Source: an uncultured Prevotellaceae bacterium (GTDB taxonomy: Bacteria > Bacteroidota > Bacteroidia > Bacteroidales > Bacteroidaceae). From it: a stretch of DNA of 64,000 nt. The DNA is taken from NCBI GenBank assembly GCA_902764705.1, contig CACWWZ010000010.1:1-64000 (forward strand). Reading direction: 5' to 3'. The notes beneath the pieces are model-generated. The model did not search any database, was not told the DNA's origin, and worked only from the letters and a program-made list of their open reading frames with translations. Shown in pieces: positions 6,684 to 15,419 of the stretch. Within the stretch, counting starts at the first letter, position 1, and every line of letters starts with the position of its first letter. A program made the position numbers and the translations under genes.

Positions 6684-7763
6684 TTATAACGGTATTTCGT
6701 TACTTTGATTTTGTTGTTTTGCTGTCGAGAGTAACCCGCAGGCCGCAAAGATGTCCTGCCCTCGCGAGGCACGGATTGTCGTGGTGATGCCGTGGTGGGT
6801 GAGATAATCACGCAGGGCTTCCATACGCGTCTCGTCTGAGCCTGGTAAGTCGACATTGGGAATCTCATGGAAGCGAATCAGGTTAACGCGACATTCCAGC
6901 CCTTCCAAGAGCTTGGCAATCTCACGACCGTACATGGGCGAGTCGTTCAATCCGCCAAAACAGATGTATTCAAACGAGCAACGGCGTTGATGCGTGAAAT
7001 CGTATTGCTTCAGTAGTGCAATAGTATCTGCCAGTGGCATAGCCTTTTCTGCAGGCATCAATTGAAGGCGTTGCTCGTGCAGGGGCGAATGCATAGAGAT
7101 GGCTATGTGGCATTCACTCTCGTCGAGGAATCGCTTCAGTTTGTTTTTTATGCCAACCGAACTTACCGTAATTCGTTTGGGACTCCATTGCCAACCCCAG
7201 TCGGCCGTCATGATGTCACAGACCTTCAGTACGGCGTCCAGATTATCCATGGGTTCACCTTGTCCCATAAATACTATGTTGGTCAGACGGTTCACCTCAG
7301 GCAATGAATAAATCTGATTCAGGATGTCGGCTGGTGTCAAGTCACCCTGCCAACCCTGCTTACCCGTCTGGCAGAACAGACAATTCATCTTGCAACCCAC
7401 CTGACACGATACGCATAACGTGGCACGGTCCTTGTCTGGGATAAATACGGTCTCGACGAATTTGCCGAAATCTCCGGACAGCTCGGACTTTCCGGATGTC
7501 TCTACGGGAAATAGGTACTTGATGGTACCGTCCTTCGAGCGCTGACAATCAATCGGTGCCAAGGCGCCAACCTCATATTCGGCATTGAGCCGTTCGCGGT
7601 TTTGCTTCGAAATGTTGGTCATTTCGTTGATGCTCTTCACGTGTTTTTGGTAGAGCCACTGAGCTATCTGCCTGGCTGTAAATGCAGGCATACCCAAACT
7701 GCCGACAAGCGCTTTCAGCTCTGACGGAGTCAATCCCAAAAGTCGTTTCTTTTGCGGAATCAT
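6684..7763 (-). CDS. rlmN: Dual-specificity 23S rRNA/tRNA adenine C2-methyltransferase RlmN
   Basis: A radical SAM enzyme that methylates C2 of A2503 in 23S rRNA and A37 in some tRNAs. The iron-sulfur motif CxxxCxxC is at Cys124, 128 and 131 (VGCKMNCLFCQTG). GQGEPMDNLD, the SSVGIKNKLKRF region and the C-terminal RGQDIFAACG with the resolving Cys are present. The start is placed at 7763 rather than the longer ORF start at 7853, because a perfect TTTG-20-TAnnTTTG promoter lies inside the longer form and ends just upstream of ATG 7763. The transcript is probably leaderless or nearly so. It gives 359 residues, normal for the family. Confidence 0.95.
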   Translation of the reverse strand: MIPQKKRLLGLTPSELKALVGSLGMPAFTARQIAQWLYQKHVKSINEMTNISKQNRERLNAEYEVGALAPIDCQRSKDGTIKYLFPVETSGKSELSGDFGKFVETVFIPDKDRATLCVSCQVGCKMNCLFCQTGKQGWQGDLTPADILNQIYSLPEVNRLTNIVFMGQGEPMDNLDAVLKVCDIMTADWGWQWSPKRITVSSVGIKNKLKRFLDESECHIAISMHSPLHEQRLQLMPAEKAMPLADTIALLKQYDFTHQRRCSFEYICFGGLNDSPMYGREIAKLLEGLECRVNLIRFHEIPNVDLPGSDETRMEALRDYLTHHGITTTIRASRGQDIFAACGLLSTAKQQNQSNEIPL

Positions 7764-7768
7764 GGGTG

Positions 7769-7800
7769 CAAAGGTACGAATAAGTGAGCGAAAAACCAAA
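7769..7800 (-). promoter_or_regulatory. Promoter of rlmN
   Basis: On minus: TTTG (7800-7797), 20-nt spacer, TACCTTTG (7776-7769). The ATG is 5 nt downstream, so the mRNA is expected to have almost no 5' leader. The spacer carries GCTCACTTATTCG, also seen at the glnS and surface-protein promoters. Confidence 0.8.
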
Positions 7801-7857
7801 TATATTTGGATTTTTCCGAACGGAAGTGCCTTCACCAAGGGTGAAAGGTACATATTT

Positions 7858-7890
7858 TAATTAAGAATTATGAATTAAGAGTTAAGAATT
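7858..7890. repeat. 7-bp junction repeat upstream of the fusion gene
   Basis: Units of the type GARTTAA in tandem (GAATTAT, GAATTAA, GAGTTAA, GAATTTT) directly upstream of the promoter of the gene at 7947. Same family as the arrays at 25532 and 61248. Confidence 0.7.
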
Positions 7891-7920
7891 TTGTTTTTCT
7901 GCAAAAAAATGCTATCTTTG
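7890..7920 (+). promoter_or_regulatory. Promoter of the GT2-DUF4922-SpoIID gene
   Basis: TTTG (7890-7893), 19-nt spacer, TATCTTTG (7913-7920). The start codon is 27 bp downstream. Confidence 0.75.
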
Positions 7921-7946
7921 CAGCTAAAAATAACGAAAACGATAGA

Positions 7947-10900
7947 ATGATACAAAAAACAGATTGCTTTTTGCCCTTTCTTGACGAACAGACGACTGAT
8001 GCATTAACCAGTCAGTTGGAAAAGAGCACGTCAGTAAAAGGCATTTATTTTCTTAAAGATATCCCACTGCAAAGTAGCAGTTTCCTCATGCATGTTGCCG
8101 AGAAAGCTACTGCCGACTATGTCTTGTTGCAAATGAAACCCTTAGCTATTACGCTTGGCGCCGGAACGTTGGAACGTATGATGGCTGTGGCTAATGATAC
8201 GGGAGCAGCGATGGTGTATGCAGATAGATTTGAGGTTAAAAACGGTGTTGTGGAACGTCACCCTGTGATAGACTATCAGGAAGGTTCACTTCGCGATGAT
8301 TTCGATTTCGGTTCGTTAGTGCTGATACCTACTTCGTTGCTCCATCAGTATGCTACGAGCGATCATGATGCCGATTATCGCTATGCGGGATTCTATGATT
8401 TCCGTTTGTTCTTGAGTCGTGAGGGACAATTGTTTCATCTGAATGAGTTCTTGTATACAGAGGAAGAGCGCGACCTGCGTGCTTCTGGCGAGAAACAGTT
8501 CGACTATGTGAATCCTGCCAATCGTGAGGTGCAGATTGAGATGGAACAAGTCTGTACTGCCCATCTGCGTGAGGTTGGTGCACTGGTGGATACTACTCAG
8601 TATCAGGCTATTGATTTCGAAGAACAGGATTTTGAGTTTGAGGCTTCTGTCATCATCCCTGTGTTCAATCGTGCTAAAACCATCAAGGATGCTGTAGAGA
8701 GTGCCTTGTCGCAGAAGACATCGTTCAACTATAATGTCATTGTGGTAGACAACCACTCGACGGACGGCACGTCTGACATCCTGTCAAGTATGTTGTCATG
8801 CCATGACAACATACTGCACGTCATTGTCCCTAAACGCACGGACCTCGGTATTGGCGGTTGCTGGAACGAGGCTATTTATAGTGAGCATTGCGGACGCTTT
8901 GCCGTACAGTTGGACAGCGACGATCTCTATTCTTCGCCCAAGACATTGCAGACCATTGTGGATGCTTTCTATAAGCAGAAGGCCGCAATGGTCATAGGTT
9001 CTTATCGCATGTGTGATTTCGAACTGAACACCTTACCTCCAGGATTGATTGCCCATAAAGAATGGACGGACGAGAACGGAATGAATAATGCACTACGTAT
9101 CAATGGATTAGGTGCACCGCGCGCATTCTTTACTCCAATACTGCGTAGCATTGGCTTCCCCAATACGTCGTATGGTGAAGATTATGCTTTAGGTTTGCTG
9201 TTCTCGCGTTATTATCGCATTGGTCGTATCTTTACAGAACTATATCTCTGTCGCCGTTGGGGCGGTAATTCTGATGCGGCTCTTTCTGTAGAGAAAATCA
9301 ATGCCAATAACCTGTATAAGGACCGTCTGCGAACCATGGAGTTGAAGGCTCGTCAACAGGTGCAGCAGGGGAAGAAAGACTCGCTGACAGAATCTCCTAT
9401 TATGCGTTTCTTCCATCGTCAGTTGCAGACGTGGTCTGATGTCCGTCATCGCTATCGTGATCTGGAGCATGTTGAGACACGTGAACTGGTGACAGATACC
9501 ATTACACTGTCGGCTCAATGGAACCCGGCCCGTATTGGTTCTACGGGTGCCAAGATTGATGCCAAGTCAATTGCCGAGCGTCCCTGTTTCTTGTGTGCAA
9601 AGAATCGTCCGCAAGAACAGATGCATCGCGTAATTGACGGGAAGTACGAATTACTGGTCAATCCGTTCCCCATTTTGCCCGTTCACTTTACGTTGCCCAC
9701 GATGAAACATCAGCCTCAGCGTATCTTGTCGATGTATGACGAGATGTTGAGATTGGCAGAACGTAATACTGACCTTACTATATTATATAATGGTCCACAT
9801 TGTGGCGCCTCTGCCCCTGATCATGCCCATTTGCAAACAGTCGGTACAGGCCATCTGCCTTTGCAACAGGCTTGGCAGAGGTTGAGCCGTAATTTGACGG
9901 AAGTCGTCAAGGACGATGAGGACAATGGCATCTGGCAGGTAGCAGATTATCCTGCTGCTGCCTTTGTCATTCGTAGTCACGGCCAGAACGTTGGCGAAAG
10001 GCTGTTCCGTAGACTCTACGATGCCTTGCCTCCTGCTGAAGATGATACGGAGCCCATGATGAACATCATTATGTGGCAGTCGGACAACGCTGTGCATAGT
10101 GTGGTTCTGCCTCGCAGAAAGCATCGCCCAGACTGTTATACAGCTACTGGTGATGCACAATATATCATCAGTCCAGGTGCTGTCGATATGGGTGGACTTA
10201 TCATCACGCCTCGTGAACAGGATTTCCGTCGGGTAACACCAGAACTCATCCTCGACATTTATCGCGAACTATCTCTGACACCAGAACAGATGCAGGAGGT
10301 TGCTGAAAAGGTTAAGAGTGAAAAGTTAAAAGTGAAAAATGAAAAATGTAATATTCTCAATTTCAAGGAACAGCCAAACGTCAGTGTAGGTATTGTCAGC
10401 GGTCAGAAAATCGAGTTCTCGCTGAATGCGCCTTATACCGCTAAAGGTGAAACCATTGTGGGACGTCAGATGGTCGAATTCTCGGAAGGTGGCATCCTAT
10501 GGAATGGCAACCAATATCGCGAACTCACCTTCACTCCTTCCAGTACCGACGCATCGTTCTCGCTGTTCGACGTGACCATTGGAGTCAACTTCCATTGGGA
10601 ACGCAAAGAGACGCAGACCTTCTTAGGCACGTTGCGACTGGTTGTCGAGTCTGACCAGATAACGGCTATCAATGTGTTGCCGGTAGAAAAGTATCTGGCT
10701 TCTGTCATTTCGAGCGAGATGAAGGCAACGGCGGGCCTCGAACTGTTGAAGGCCCATGCCGTCATTAGTCGTTCGTGGCTTCTGGCTCAGATACGACGTC
10801 GTGAGGACAACCAGGAACAGAAGAACGGTTTCTTTTCGTTCATCAAGAAGGACGACGAGCTGATTCGCTGGTACGACCGTGAAGACCATACTATCTTTGA

Positions 10901-11582
10901 TGTGTGTGCCGATGACCATTGTCAGCGTTATCAGGGTATCACTAAACAAACCAGCAAAAATGTGGAACAGGCGTTGAAATCTACGCGTGGACAGATTCTA
11001 TGTTATGGTGACGATATCTGTGATGCCCGTTTCTCGAAATGTTGTGGTGGCGTTACTGAGGAATTTCAGTATTGTTGGGAAGATACCCCCAAACCCTATT
11101 TGGTCAGCGTCGAAGACCCCTTCTGCAATACCGATGACAAGGAGGTGCTCGCACAAGTGCTTAACGACTACGATCAGGAAACCAATGACTTCTATCGTTG
11201 GACGGTGGAATATACTGTTGACGAGATTTCTGATCTCGTCCGTGAAAAGCTTAAGGATGACTTCGGTACCATTACCGACCTCATCCCATTGGAGCGTGGC
11301 AAGAGCGGACGCATCTGGAAACTGAAGATTGTAGGTACGAAAAAAACTTTCACTATCGGTAAGGAACTTGAGATTCGCCGTGCCCTCAGTAAGAGCCATC
11401 TGTATAGCTCTGCCTTCGATGTGGAGAAAACCGAAAACGGCTTCCGCCTGAACGGTAAAGGCTGGGGACATGGCGTGGGACTCTGTCAGATTGGTGCTGC
11501 CGTCATGGGACAGAAGGGCTATACCTATGAACAAATACTGTTGCATTACTATCGTCATGCAGAAATAAAACGACTATATTAA
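7947..11582 (+). CDS. Three-domain fusion: family 2 glycosyltransferase, DUF4922, SpoIID/LytB
   Basis: 1211 residues, no signal peptide seen. Residues 1-220 are a divergent glycosyltransferase-like region. Residues about 232-460 are a GT-A family 2 core ([38 protein letters not shown]). Residues about 520-770 are DUF4922, related to HIT-type nucleotidyl phosphorylases, with PCFLCAKNR and SAPDHAHLQ. Residues about 800-1211 are SpoIID/LytB ([10 protein letters not shown] near 914, [24 protein letters not shown] near 1171). SpoIID proteins cleave or remodel peptidoglycan. The linker at 789-801 is encoded by a junction-type repeat, so this may be a recent fusion of neighbouring genes. Next to an AmpG-like permease, a cell-wall role is likely. 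How a SpoIID domain would be exported is unclear. Confidence 0.85.
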   Translation: MIQKTDCFLPFLDEQTTDALTSQLEKSTSVKGIYFLKDIPLQSSSFLMHVAEKATADYVLLQMKPLAITLGAGTLERMMAVANDTGAAMVYADRFEVKNGVVERHPVIDYQEGSLRDDFDFGSLVLIPTSLLHQYATSDHDADYRYAGFYDFRLFLSREGQLFHLNEFLYTEEERDLRASGEKQFDYVNPANREVQIEMEQVCTAHLREVGALVDTTQYQAIDFEEQDFEFEASVIIPVFNRAKTIKDAVESALSQKTSFNYNVIVVDNHSTDGTSDILSSMLSCHDNILHVIVPKRTDLGIGGCWNEAIYSEHCGRFAVQLDSDDLYSSPKTLQTIVDAFYKQKAAMVIGSYRMCDFELNTLPPGLIAHKEWTDENGMNNALRINGLGAPRAFFTPILRSIGFPNTSYGEDYALGLLFSRYYRIGRIFTELYLCRRWGGNSDAALSVEKINANNLYKDRLRTMELKARQQVQQGKKDSLTESPIMRFFHRQLQTWSDVRHRYRDLEHVETRELVTDTITLSAQWNPARIGSTGAKIDAKSIAERPCFLCAKNRPQEQMHRVIDGKYELLVNPFPILPVHFTLPTMKHQPQRILSMYDEMLRLAERNTDLTILYNGPHCGASAPDHAHLQTVGTGHLPLQQAWQRLSRNLTEVVKDDEDNGIWQVADYPAAAFVIRSHGQNVGERLFRRLYDALPPAEDDTEPMMNIIMWQSDNAVHSVVLPRRKHRPDCYTATGDAQYIISPGAVDMGGLIITPREQDFRRVTPELILDIYRELSLTPEQMQEVAEKVKSEKLKVKNEKCNILNFKEQPNVSVGIVSGQKIEFSLNAPYTAKGETIVGRQMVEFSEGGILWNGNQYRELTFTPSSTDASFSLFDVTIGVNFHWERKETQTFLGTLRLVVESDQITAINVLPVEKYLASVISSEMKATAGLELLKAHAVISRSWLLAQIRRREDNQEQKNGFFSFIKKDDELIRWYDREDHTIFDVCADDHCQRYQGITKQTSKNVEQALKSTRGQILCYGDDICDARFSKCCGGVTEEFQYCWEDTPKPYLVSVEDPFCNTDDKEVLAQVLNDYDQETNDFYRWTVEYTVDEISDLVREKLKDDFGTITDLIPLERGKSGRIWKLKIVGTKKTFTIGKELEIRRALSKSHLYSSAFDVEKTENGFRLNGKGWGHGVGLCQIGAAVMGQKGYTYEQILLHYYRHAEIKRLY
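10312..10351 (+). repeat. Junction-type repeat captured as an interdomain linker
   Basis: An A/G-rich tandem repeat (AAGAGTGAAAAGTTAAAAG and similar) that elsewhere in the window lies between genes. Here it is in frame between the DUF4922 and SpoIID domains and encodes a Lys/Glu/Val linker ([12 protein letters not shown]). TAA and TGA occur only out of frame. Confidence 0.7.
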
Positions 11583-11609
11583 TTGTCGAAATAACGAAAT
11601 ATCAATACA

Positions 11610-12881
11610 ATGAAGCAACGAAATCCGTGGGCGTGGGTACCCACACTTTATTTCGCCGAAGGTGTTCCTTATGTGGCAGTGATGACCATTTCGCTCATTA
11701 TGTACAAGCGACTTGGTTTGTCAAACACCGATATTACCCTATATACTTCATGGCTCTATCTGCCATGGGTGATTAAACCTTTGTGGAGTCCCTTTGTCGA
11801 CATGCTCCGAACCAAGCGATGGTGGATTATCGCCATGCAGCTTCTGATAGGTGCGGCTTTGGCCGGTGTGGCCTTTACCATTCCTGGTCCTTGGTGGTTG
11901 CAGGGCTCGCTCTGCTTCTTCTGGCTCATGGCCTTCTCCAGTGCGACGCACGATATTGCTGCGGATGGTTTTTATATGTTGGGACTTGATCAACACGAAC
12001 AGGCCTATTTTGTGGGTATTCGATCTACTTTCTATCGTATTGCCACTATCTTCTCCTCTGGCTTGTTGGTGGGTTTGGCAGGCGCCTTACAGGTACTCAC
12101 CCGAAATATCCGCTATTCATGGAGTTTGGTGTTCTACTTGATGGCCGGTCTTTTTATAGCCCTTTGGCTCTATCATAGCTGGGCTTTGCCAAAGCCCTCT
12201 GAGGATGACGAGAAGATGCAGAAAACGGTTAGTGGCATTTTGAATGAGTTTAAGCAGACGCTTGTGACGTTTTTCCAGAAGCCTCAGGTTTGGGCCGGTA
12301 TATGTTTTATGCTTTTCTATCGTATGCCGGAAGGTCTTTTGGCCAAGGTAAGTGCTCTCTTTTTGGTGGACGCTGGTCATAATGGTGGTTTGGGCTTGAG
12401 CGATGGAGAATATGGCTTGGTACAAGGAACGGTAGGCGTTATCGGACTTACGTTGGGAGGAATTCTTGGAGGTATTGCTGCCAGCCGTGATGGACTGAAA
12501 CGCTGGTTGTGGCCTATGGTGTTTGCCATCACTTTACCCGACTTGGTTTATGTCTATCTTTCTTGTGTTTTGCCGAGCAGTTTGCTTATTGTCAATATAT
12601 GTGTTTTCATTGAACAGTTTGGATATGGCTTTGGCTTTTCTGCGTATATGCTATACCTTATTTATTATAGTCAAGGCGAGCACAAGACATCGCACTATGC
12701 GCTATGTACTGCCTTTATGGCCTTGTCTATGATGATTCCTGGTCTTTTTGCCGGTGCCCTTCAAGAAGCCGTTGGCTATCAGACCTTCTTCCTCATCGTG
12801 GTAGCAGCCTGTTCTCTAACTTATCTCGTTACTTGGTTCCTGGATATCGATTCTGAGTTTGGAAAAAAAGTAAAAGAGTGA
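11610..12881 (+). CDS. AmpG-like MFS permease
   Basis: 423 residues with about 12 membrane segments. The N-terminus NPWAWVPTLYFAEGVPYVAV, the LPWVIKPLWSPFVD loop and HDIAADGFYM in TM4 match the AmpG branch of the major facilitator superfamily. That branch imports anhydro-muropeptides for peptidoglycan recycling. Bacteroidales members are often annotated only as MFS transporter, so the substrate is inferred. The gene starts 28 bp after the SpoIID fusion gene and is probably in the same operon, consistent with wall turnover followed by uptake. A strong terminator follows at 12901. Confidence 0.8.
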   Translation: MKQRNPWAWVPTLYFAEGVPYVAVMTISLIMYKRLGLSNTDITLYTSWLYLPWVIKPLWSPFVDMLRTKRWWIIAMQLLIGAALAGVAFTIPGPWWLQGSLCFFWLMAFSSATHDIAADGFYMLGLDQHEQAYFVGIRSTFYRIATIFSSGLLVGLAGALQVLTRNIRYSWSLVFYLMAGLFIALWLYHSWALPKPSEDDEKMQKTVSGILNEFKQTLVTFFQKPQVWAGICFMLFYRMPEGLLAKVSALFLVDAGHNGGLGLSDGEYGLVQGTVGVIGLTLGGILGGIAASRDGLKRWLWPMVFAITLPDLVYVYLSCVLPSSLLIVNICVFIEQFGYGFGFSAYMLYLIYYSQGEHKTSHYALCTAFMALSMMIPGLFAGALQEAVGYQTFFLIVVAACSLTYLVTWFLDIDSEFGKKVKE

Positions 12882-12900
12882 AATAGGTGACAAGAAAAAT

Positions 12901-12932
12901 GAAGCGGCAAGATTTCACAATCGTGTCGCTTC
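12901..12932 (+). terminator. Terminator after the AmpG-like gene
   Basis: A 14-bp stem (GAAGCGGCAAGATT with AATCGTGTCGCTTC, one mismatch and one G-U) and a TCAC loop, followed by GTGCTTTTAA. Placed 20 bp after the stop codon. Confidence 0.75.
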
Positions 12933-13012
12933 GTGCTTTTAATGATAGTATTAATAATGGAAAAGAAATCGTTCTTTCTTATTAATTAGTTAGATTTGAC
13001 GTGGTAAAGTTA

Positions 13013-13056
13013 AGAATTTTTTCTGAACTGACAATGTTTTTTATCAGAAAAATTCT
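13013..13056. other. Inverted repeat in the lipoprotein upstream region
   Basis: AGAATTTTTTCTGA (13013-13026) pairs with TCAGAAAAATTCT (13044-13056) over 13 bp with one bulged base and a 17-nt loop. It lies about 60 bp upstream of the promoter at 13117. It could be an operator or a hairpin; I cannot tell. Confidence 0.4.
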
Positions 13057-13078
13057 ATTAAGGGGGATTTTTTCTTTC

Positions 13079-13122
13079 AAAATAGGAAAAACCCTACGGG
13101 AAAATAGGAAAAACTATTTGTA
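13079..13122 (+). promoter_or_regulatory. Direct repeats with 22-bp period next to the -33 box
   Basis: AAAATAGGAAAAAC occurs at 13079 and again at 13101, exactly 22 bp apart, and the second copy abuts the -33 TTTG. Two direct repeats about two helical turns apart, just upstream of a promoter, is the usual geometry for LytTR-type response regulators. A LytTR gene lies nearby (14709-15419). The assignment is inference. Confidence 0.4.
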
Positions 13123-13148
13123 AAAGCAGTATATTATGCCTACCTTTG
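13117..13148 (+). promoter_or_regulatory. Promoter of the lipoprotein gene
   Basis: TTTG (13117-13120), 20-nt spacer, TACCTTTG (13141-13148). The leader to ATG 13207 is about 55 nt. Confidence 0.8.
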
Positions 13149-13206
13149 CCAGTGAAAACAATGAGATTATCAAATAGTTTGTTGAACAATTAAAAAATAT
13201 ACAATT

Positions 13207-13752
13207 ATGAAAAAGCTCTTTACTTTCCTGACAATGATGATGGCCGTGACAACAACGACATTATTTACAAGTTGTGATACCCGTTTCTGGGTTGATGATG
13301 AGGACCGGGAAGAAGCTCGCACCCTCGAGGGTACTTGGTCGGGCTATATCGATACTTATTTCTACGACCGTTTTGGTATCTCTGGCGATACATACCGTAC
13401 CACTATGTATTTCGAGCGTGAGAATGGCTATGGCGGATGGGGTTATGAGGTAGACTACAACATATATAGCCGCTATGATGACTACTACTATTGCGAGTTC
13501 CGTTGGGAGGTTATCAATGGCGCTATCCGTATCCGCTATGCTGACAGCTGGAACGATGTATACATCTATGACTATGTACTGGACGACTACTACTTCTCCG
13601 GTTATATGGATGATGGATGCCGTGACAGGGAAGTCGCCTTTACGCTCAACTACGATAGTAATTTCGATTGGGGTTATTGGACACGTGGTTTCACTCGCGG
13701 ACTATCTGAGAAAGGCACAGGTTTCAAGGCTAGCGGTGAGTTTGCTAAATAA
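13207..13752 (+). CDS. Tyr/Asp-rich lipoprotein of unknown function
   Basis: 181 residues. Lipoprotein signal peptide MKKLFTFLTMMMAVTTTTLF with lipobox FTSC (Cys at 22). The mature part is very rich in Tyr, Asp, Gly and Trp (about 30 Tyr/Trp) and begins LEGTWSGYIDTYF. That resembles the first strand of small Bacteroidales lipocalin-like or DUF-type beta-barrel lipoproteins (LxGxW). Its own promoter, upstream direct repeats and strong terminator indicate a separately regulated monocistronic unit. I cannot assign a function. Confidence 0.8.
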   Translation: MKKLFTFLTMMMAVTTTTLFTSCDTRFWVDDEDREEARTLEGTWSGYIDTYFYDRFGISGDTYRTTMYFERENGYGGWGYEVDYNIYSRYDDYYYCEFRWEVINGAIRIRYADSWNDVYIYDYVLDDYYFSGYMDDGCRDREVAFTLNYDSNFDWGYWTRGFTRGLSEKGTGFKASGEFAK

Positions 13753-13783
13753 AGAAAGGCTTCCAAATCGGAAGCCTTTCTTT
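13751..13783. terminator. Bidirectional terminator between lipoprotein gene and cysE
   Basis: A perfect 14-bp stem (AAAGAAAGGCTTCC with GGAAGCCTTTCTTT) around a 5-nt loop, T-rich on the 3' side of both strands, between convergent genes. Confidence 0.9.
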
Positions 13784-13789
13784 ATGTCA

Positions 13790-14707
13790 TTAAATGCCTA
13801 AACCTCCTTCGTATGATACGTCGACGGCTTTTGACTGTAGGATACGTGAATTGGGAGGTACGCTATGCGTCAGCCAGATGTTACCACCAATAGTCGAGTG
13901 ATGGCCAATGGTGATACGTCCCAGAATCGATGCGTTGGAATATACCGTTACGTAGTCCTCAAGCACCGGATGGCGAGGAACGTTCAACATGTTACCATTC
14001 TCGTCATATTTGAAACTTTTGGCACCTAAAGTTACACCCTGATACAGTGTCACATGGTTACCAATGATGCTCGTTTCTCCAATCACCACACCTGTTCCAT
14101 GGTCGATGGCAAAGTATTCTCCAATCTGTGCACCGGGATGAATGTCAATACCCGTCTTTGAATGTGCCTGTTCCGTGATGATACGTGGAATGACAGGAAC
14201 GTTTAGCTCGTGCAGTTTATGGGCTATACGGTAGTGAGTCATCGTGTTTACCACAGGATAACAGAAGATTACCTCACCATAGTTGCGTGCAGCTGGGTCA
14301 TTGTCGAACATGGCTTGCACATCCGTATATAACAATCGCTTGATTTCCGGAAGCGCATCAATGAATTTCATGGTCAGACGTTCTGCTTCCTGATACACCA
14401 GGCTCTTGGTGCGGGTGGTCTCACAGTCCTCACAAAATTGCAAACCATGGGCTATTTGCTTGACTAGCAGGCGTGCCAGTTCTTGCATGTGTACGCCAAT
14501 GTTGTACGAGCGTAGCGTCTCGTCGGCTTGCCGCTGATTGAAATAGTCGGGGAAGATGATGTTCTTCACCAGTGTGACAATCTGCTTCACCTGCTCCACG
14601 GATGGCAGTGGCGCTTCGACGGCAGGCATCATACTCACTTCCTGCTTTGTCAGTTTCGATAGCTGGCTGACATTCTTGAGTAGTATGTCGTTATTTTTTT
14701 TCTCCAT
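13790..14707 (-). CDS. cysE: Serine O-acetyltransferase
   Basis: Transfers acetyl from acetyl-CoA to serine in cysteine synthesis. The left-handed parallel beta-helix C-terminus has hexapeptide repeats and active-site segments GIDIHPGAQIG and AIDHGTGVVIGETS. The helical N-terminal domain is long, as in the EpsC/plant-like branch. The start is placed at ATG 14707 (MEKKNNDILLK, 305 residues), one base after the LytTR stop, rather than at 14785, which would overlap the LytTR gene by 77 bp. It is last in the operon with the efflux and two-component genes, an unusual partner. Confidence 0.9.
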   Translation of the reverse strand: MEKKNNDILLKNVSQLSKLTKQEVSMMPAVEAPLPSVEQVKQIVTLVKNIIFPDYFNQRQADETLRSYNIGVHMQELARLLVKQIAHGLQFCEDCETTRTKSLVYQEAERLTMKFIDALPEIKRLLYTDVQAMFDNDPAARNYGEVIFCYPVVNTMTHYRIAHKLHELNVPVIPRIITEQAHSKTGIDIHPGAQIGEYFAIDHGTGVVIGETSIIGNHVTLYQGVTLGAKSFKYDENGNMLNVPRHPVLEDYVTVYSNASILGRITIGHHSTIGGNIWLTHSVPPNSRILQSKAVDVSYEGGLGI

Positions 14708-14708
14708 T

Positions 14709-15419
14709 TTATGCCAGTGTGTGGTTGTCAAAGAATTGCTGTACGTCATCCTTGTAGGAATCCGAGATGGGGATGTATTCCTCACCGAAAACGATACGGA
14801 AACGGTCTATTTGCTCGGCTTTCGTCATGTGAACAATATAGCTGCGATGGGTTCGTAGGAACTCAGGGCGAGGCAGGTAGTCCTCCAGTTTCTTCATGTT
14901 CATCAGACTCATGATCTTCGTTCCGTCCTCCAGATAGAAACGTACGTAGTCCTTCAAACCTTCAATGTAGAGGATGTCGTCAAGTCCTATCCGAATGAGT
15001 TTATAGTCGCTCTTGACAAACATAAAGCGGTCTTGTGCAGTAGCTTGTTGGCGCTGAGAAATACTGAACCAGTCGAGTGCCTTGTTCGACGCCTTGAGAA
15101 AATCATCATACGAGATGGGTTTCATCAGATAGTCGAGAGCCGCAACCTTATAACCTTCTATAGCATATTGTTGGAAAGCTGTTGTGAAAATAATCTTCGT
15201 ATCCTTTGGCAGGATTTTGGCGAACTCAATACCTGACAGCTCTGGCATCTGAATGTCAAGGAACAGAAGCTGTACAGGATGATCGCGTAATTCTTTCATT
15301 GCCTCTAGGGCAGATCCATAGGAGCCAATAAGGTTTAAGAATGGCGTTTTCTCAGCGTAGCTCTTGAGCAGACCAGCTGCTAAGGGCTCATCGTCAATAA
15401 TTGCGCAATTAATAATCAT
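14709..15419 (-). CDS. LytTR-family response regulator
   Basis: 236 residues. Receiver domain (1-120): acidic pocket IDDEPLAAG near 8-12, phospho-acceptor Asp in LLFLDIQMPELSG, conserved Lys in YLMKPIS. LytTR DNA-binding domain (about 135-232): FVKSDYKLIRIGLDDILYIE, LKDYVRFY, LRTHRSYIVH. LytTR proteins bind pairs of direct repeats about 21-22 bp apart. The start overlaps the kinase gene end by 11 bp, so the two are translationally coupled. Possible targets are its own operon and the lipoprotein gene at 13207. Confidence 0.92.
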   Translation of the reverse strand: MIINCAIIDDEPLAAGLLKSYAEKTPFLNLIGSYGSALEAMKELRDHPVQLLFLDIQMPELSGIEFAKILPKDTKIIFTTAFQQYAIEGYKVAALDYLMKPISYDDFLKASNKALDWFSISQRQQATAQDRFMFVKSDYKLIRIGLDDILYIEGLKDYVRFYLEDGTKIMSLMNMKKLEDYLPRPEFLRTHRSYIVHMTKAEQIDRFRIVFGEEYIPISDSYKDDVQQFFDNHTLA

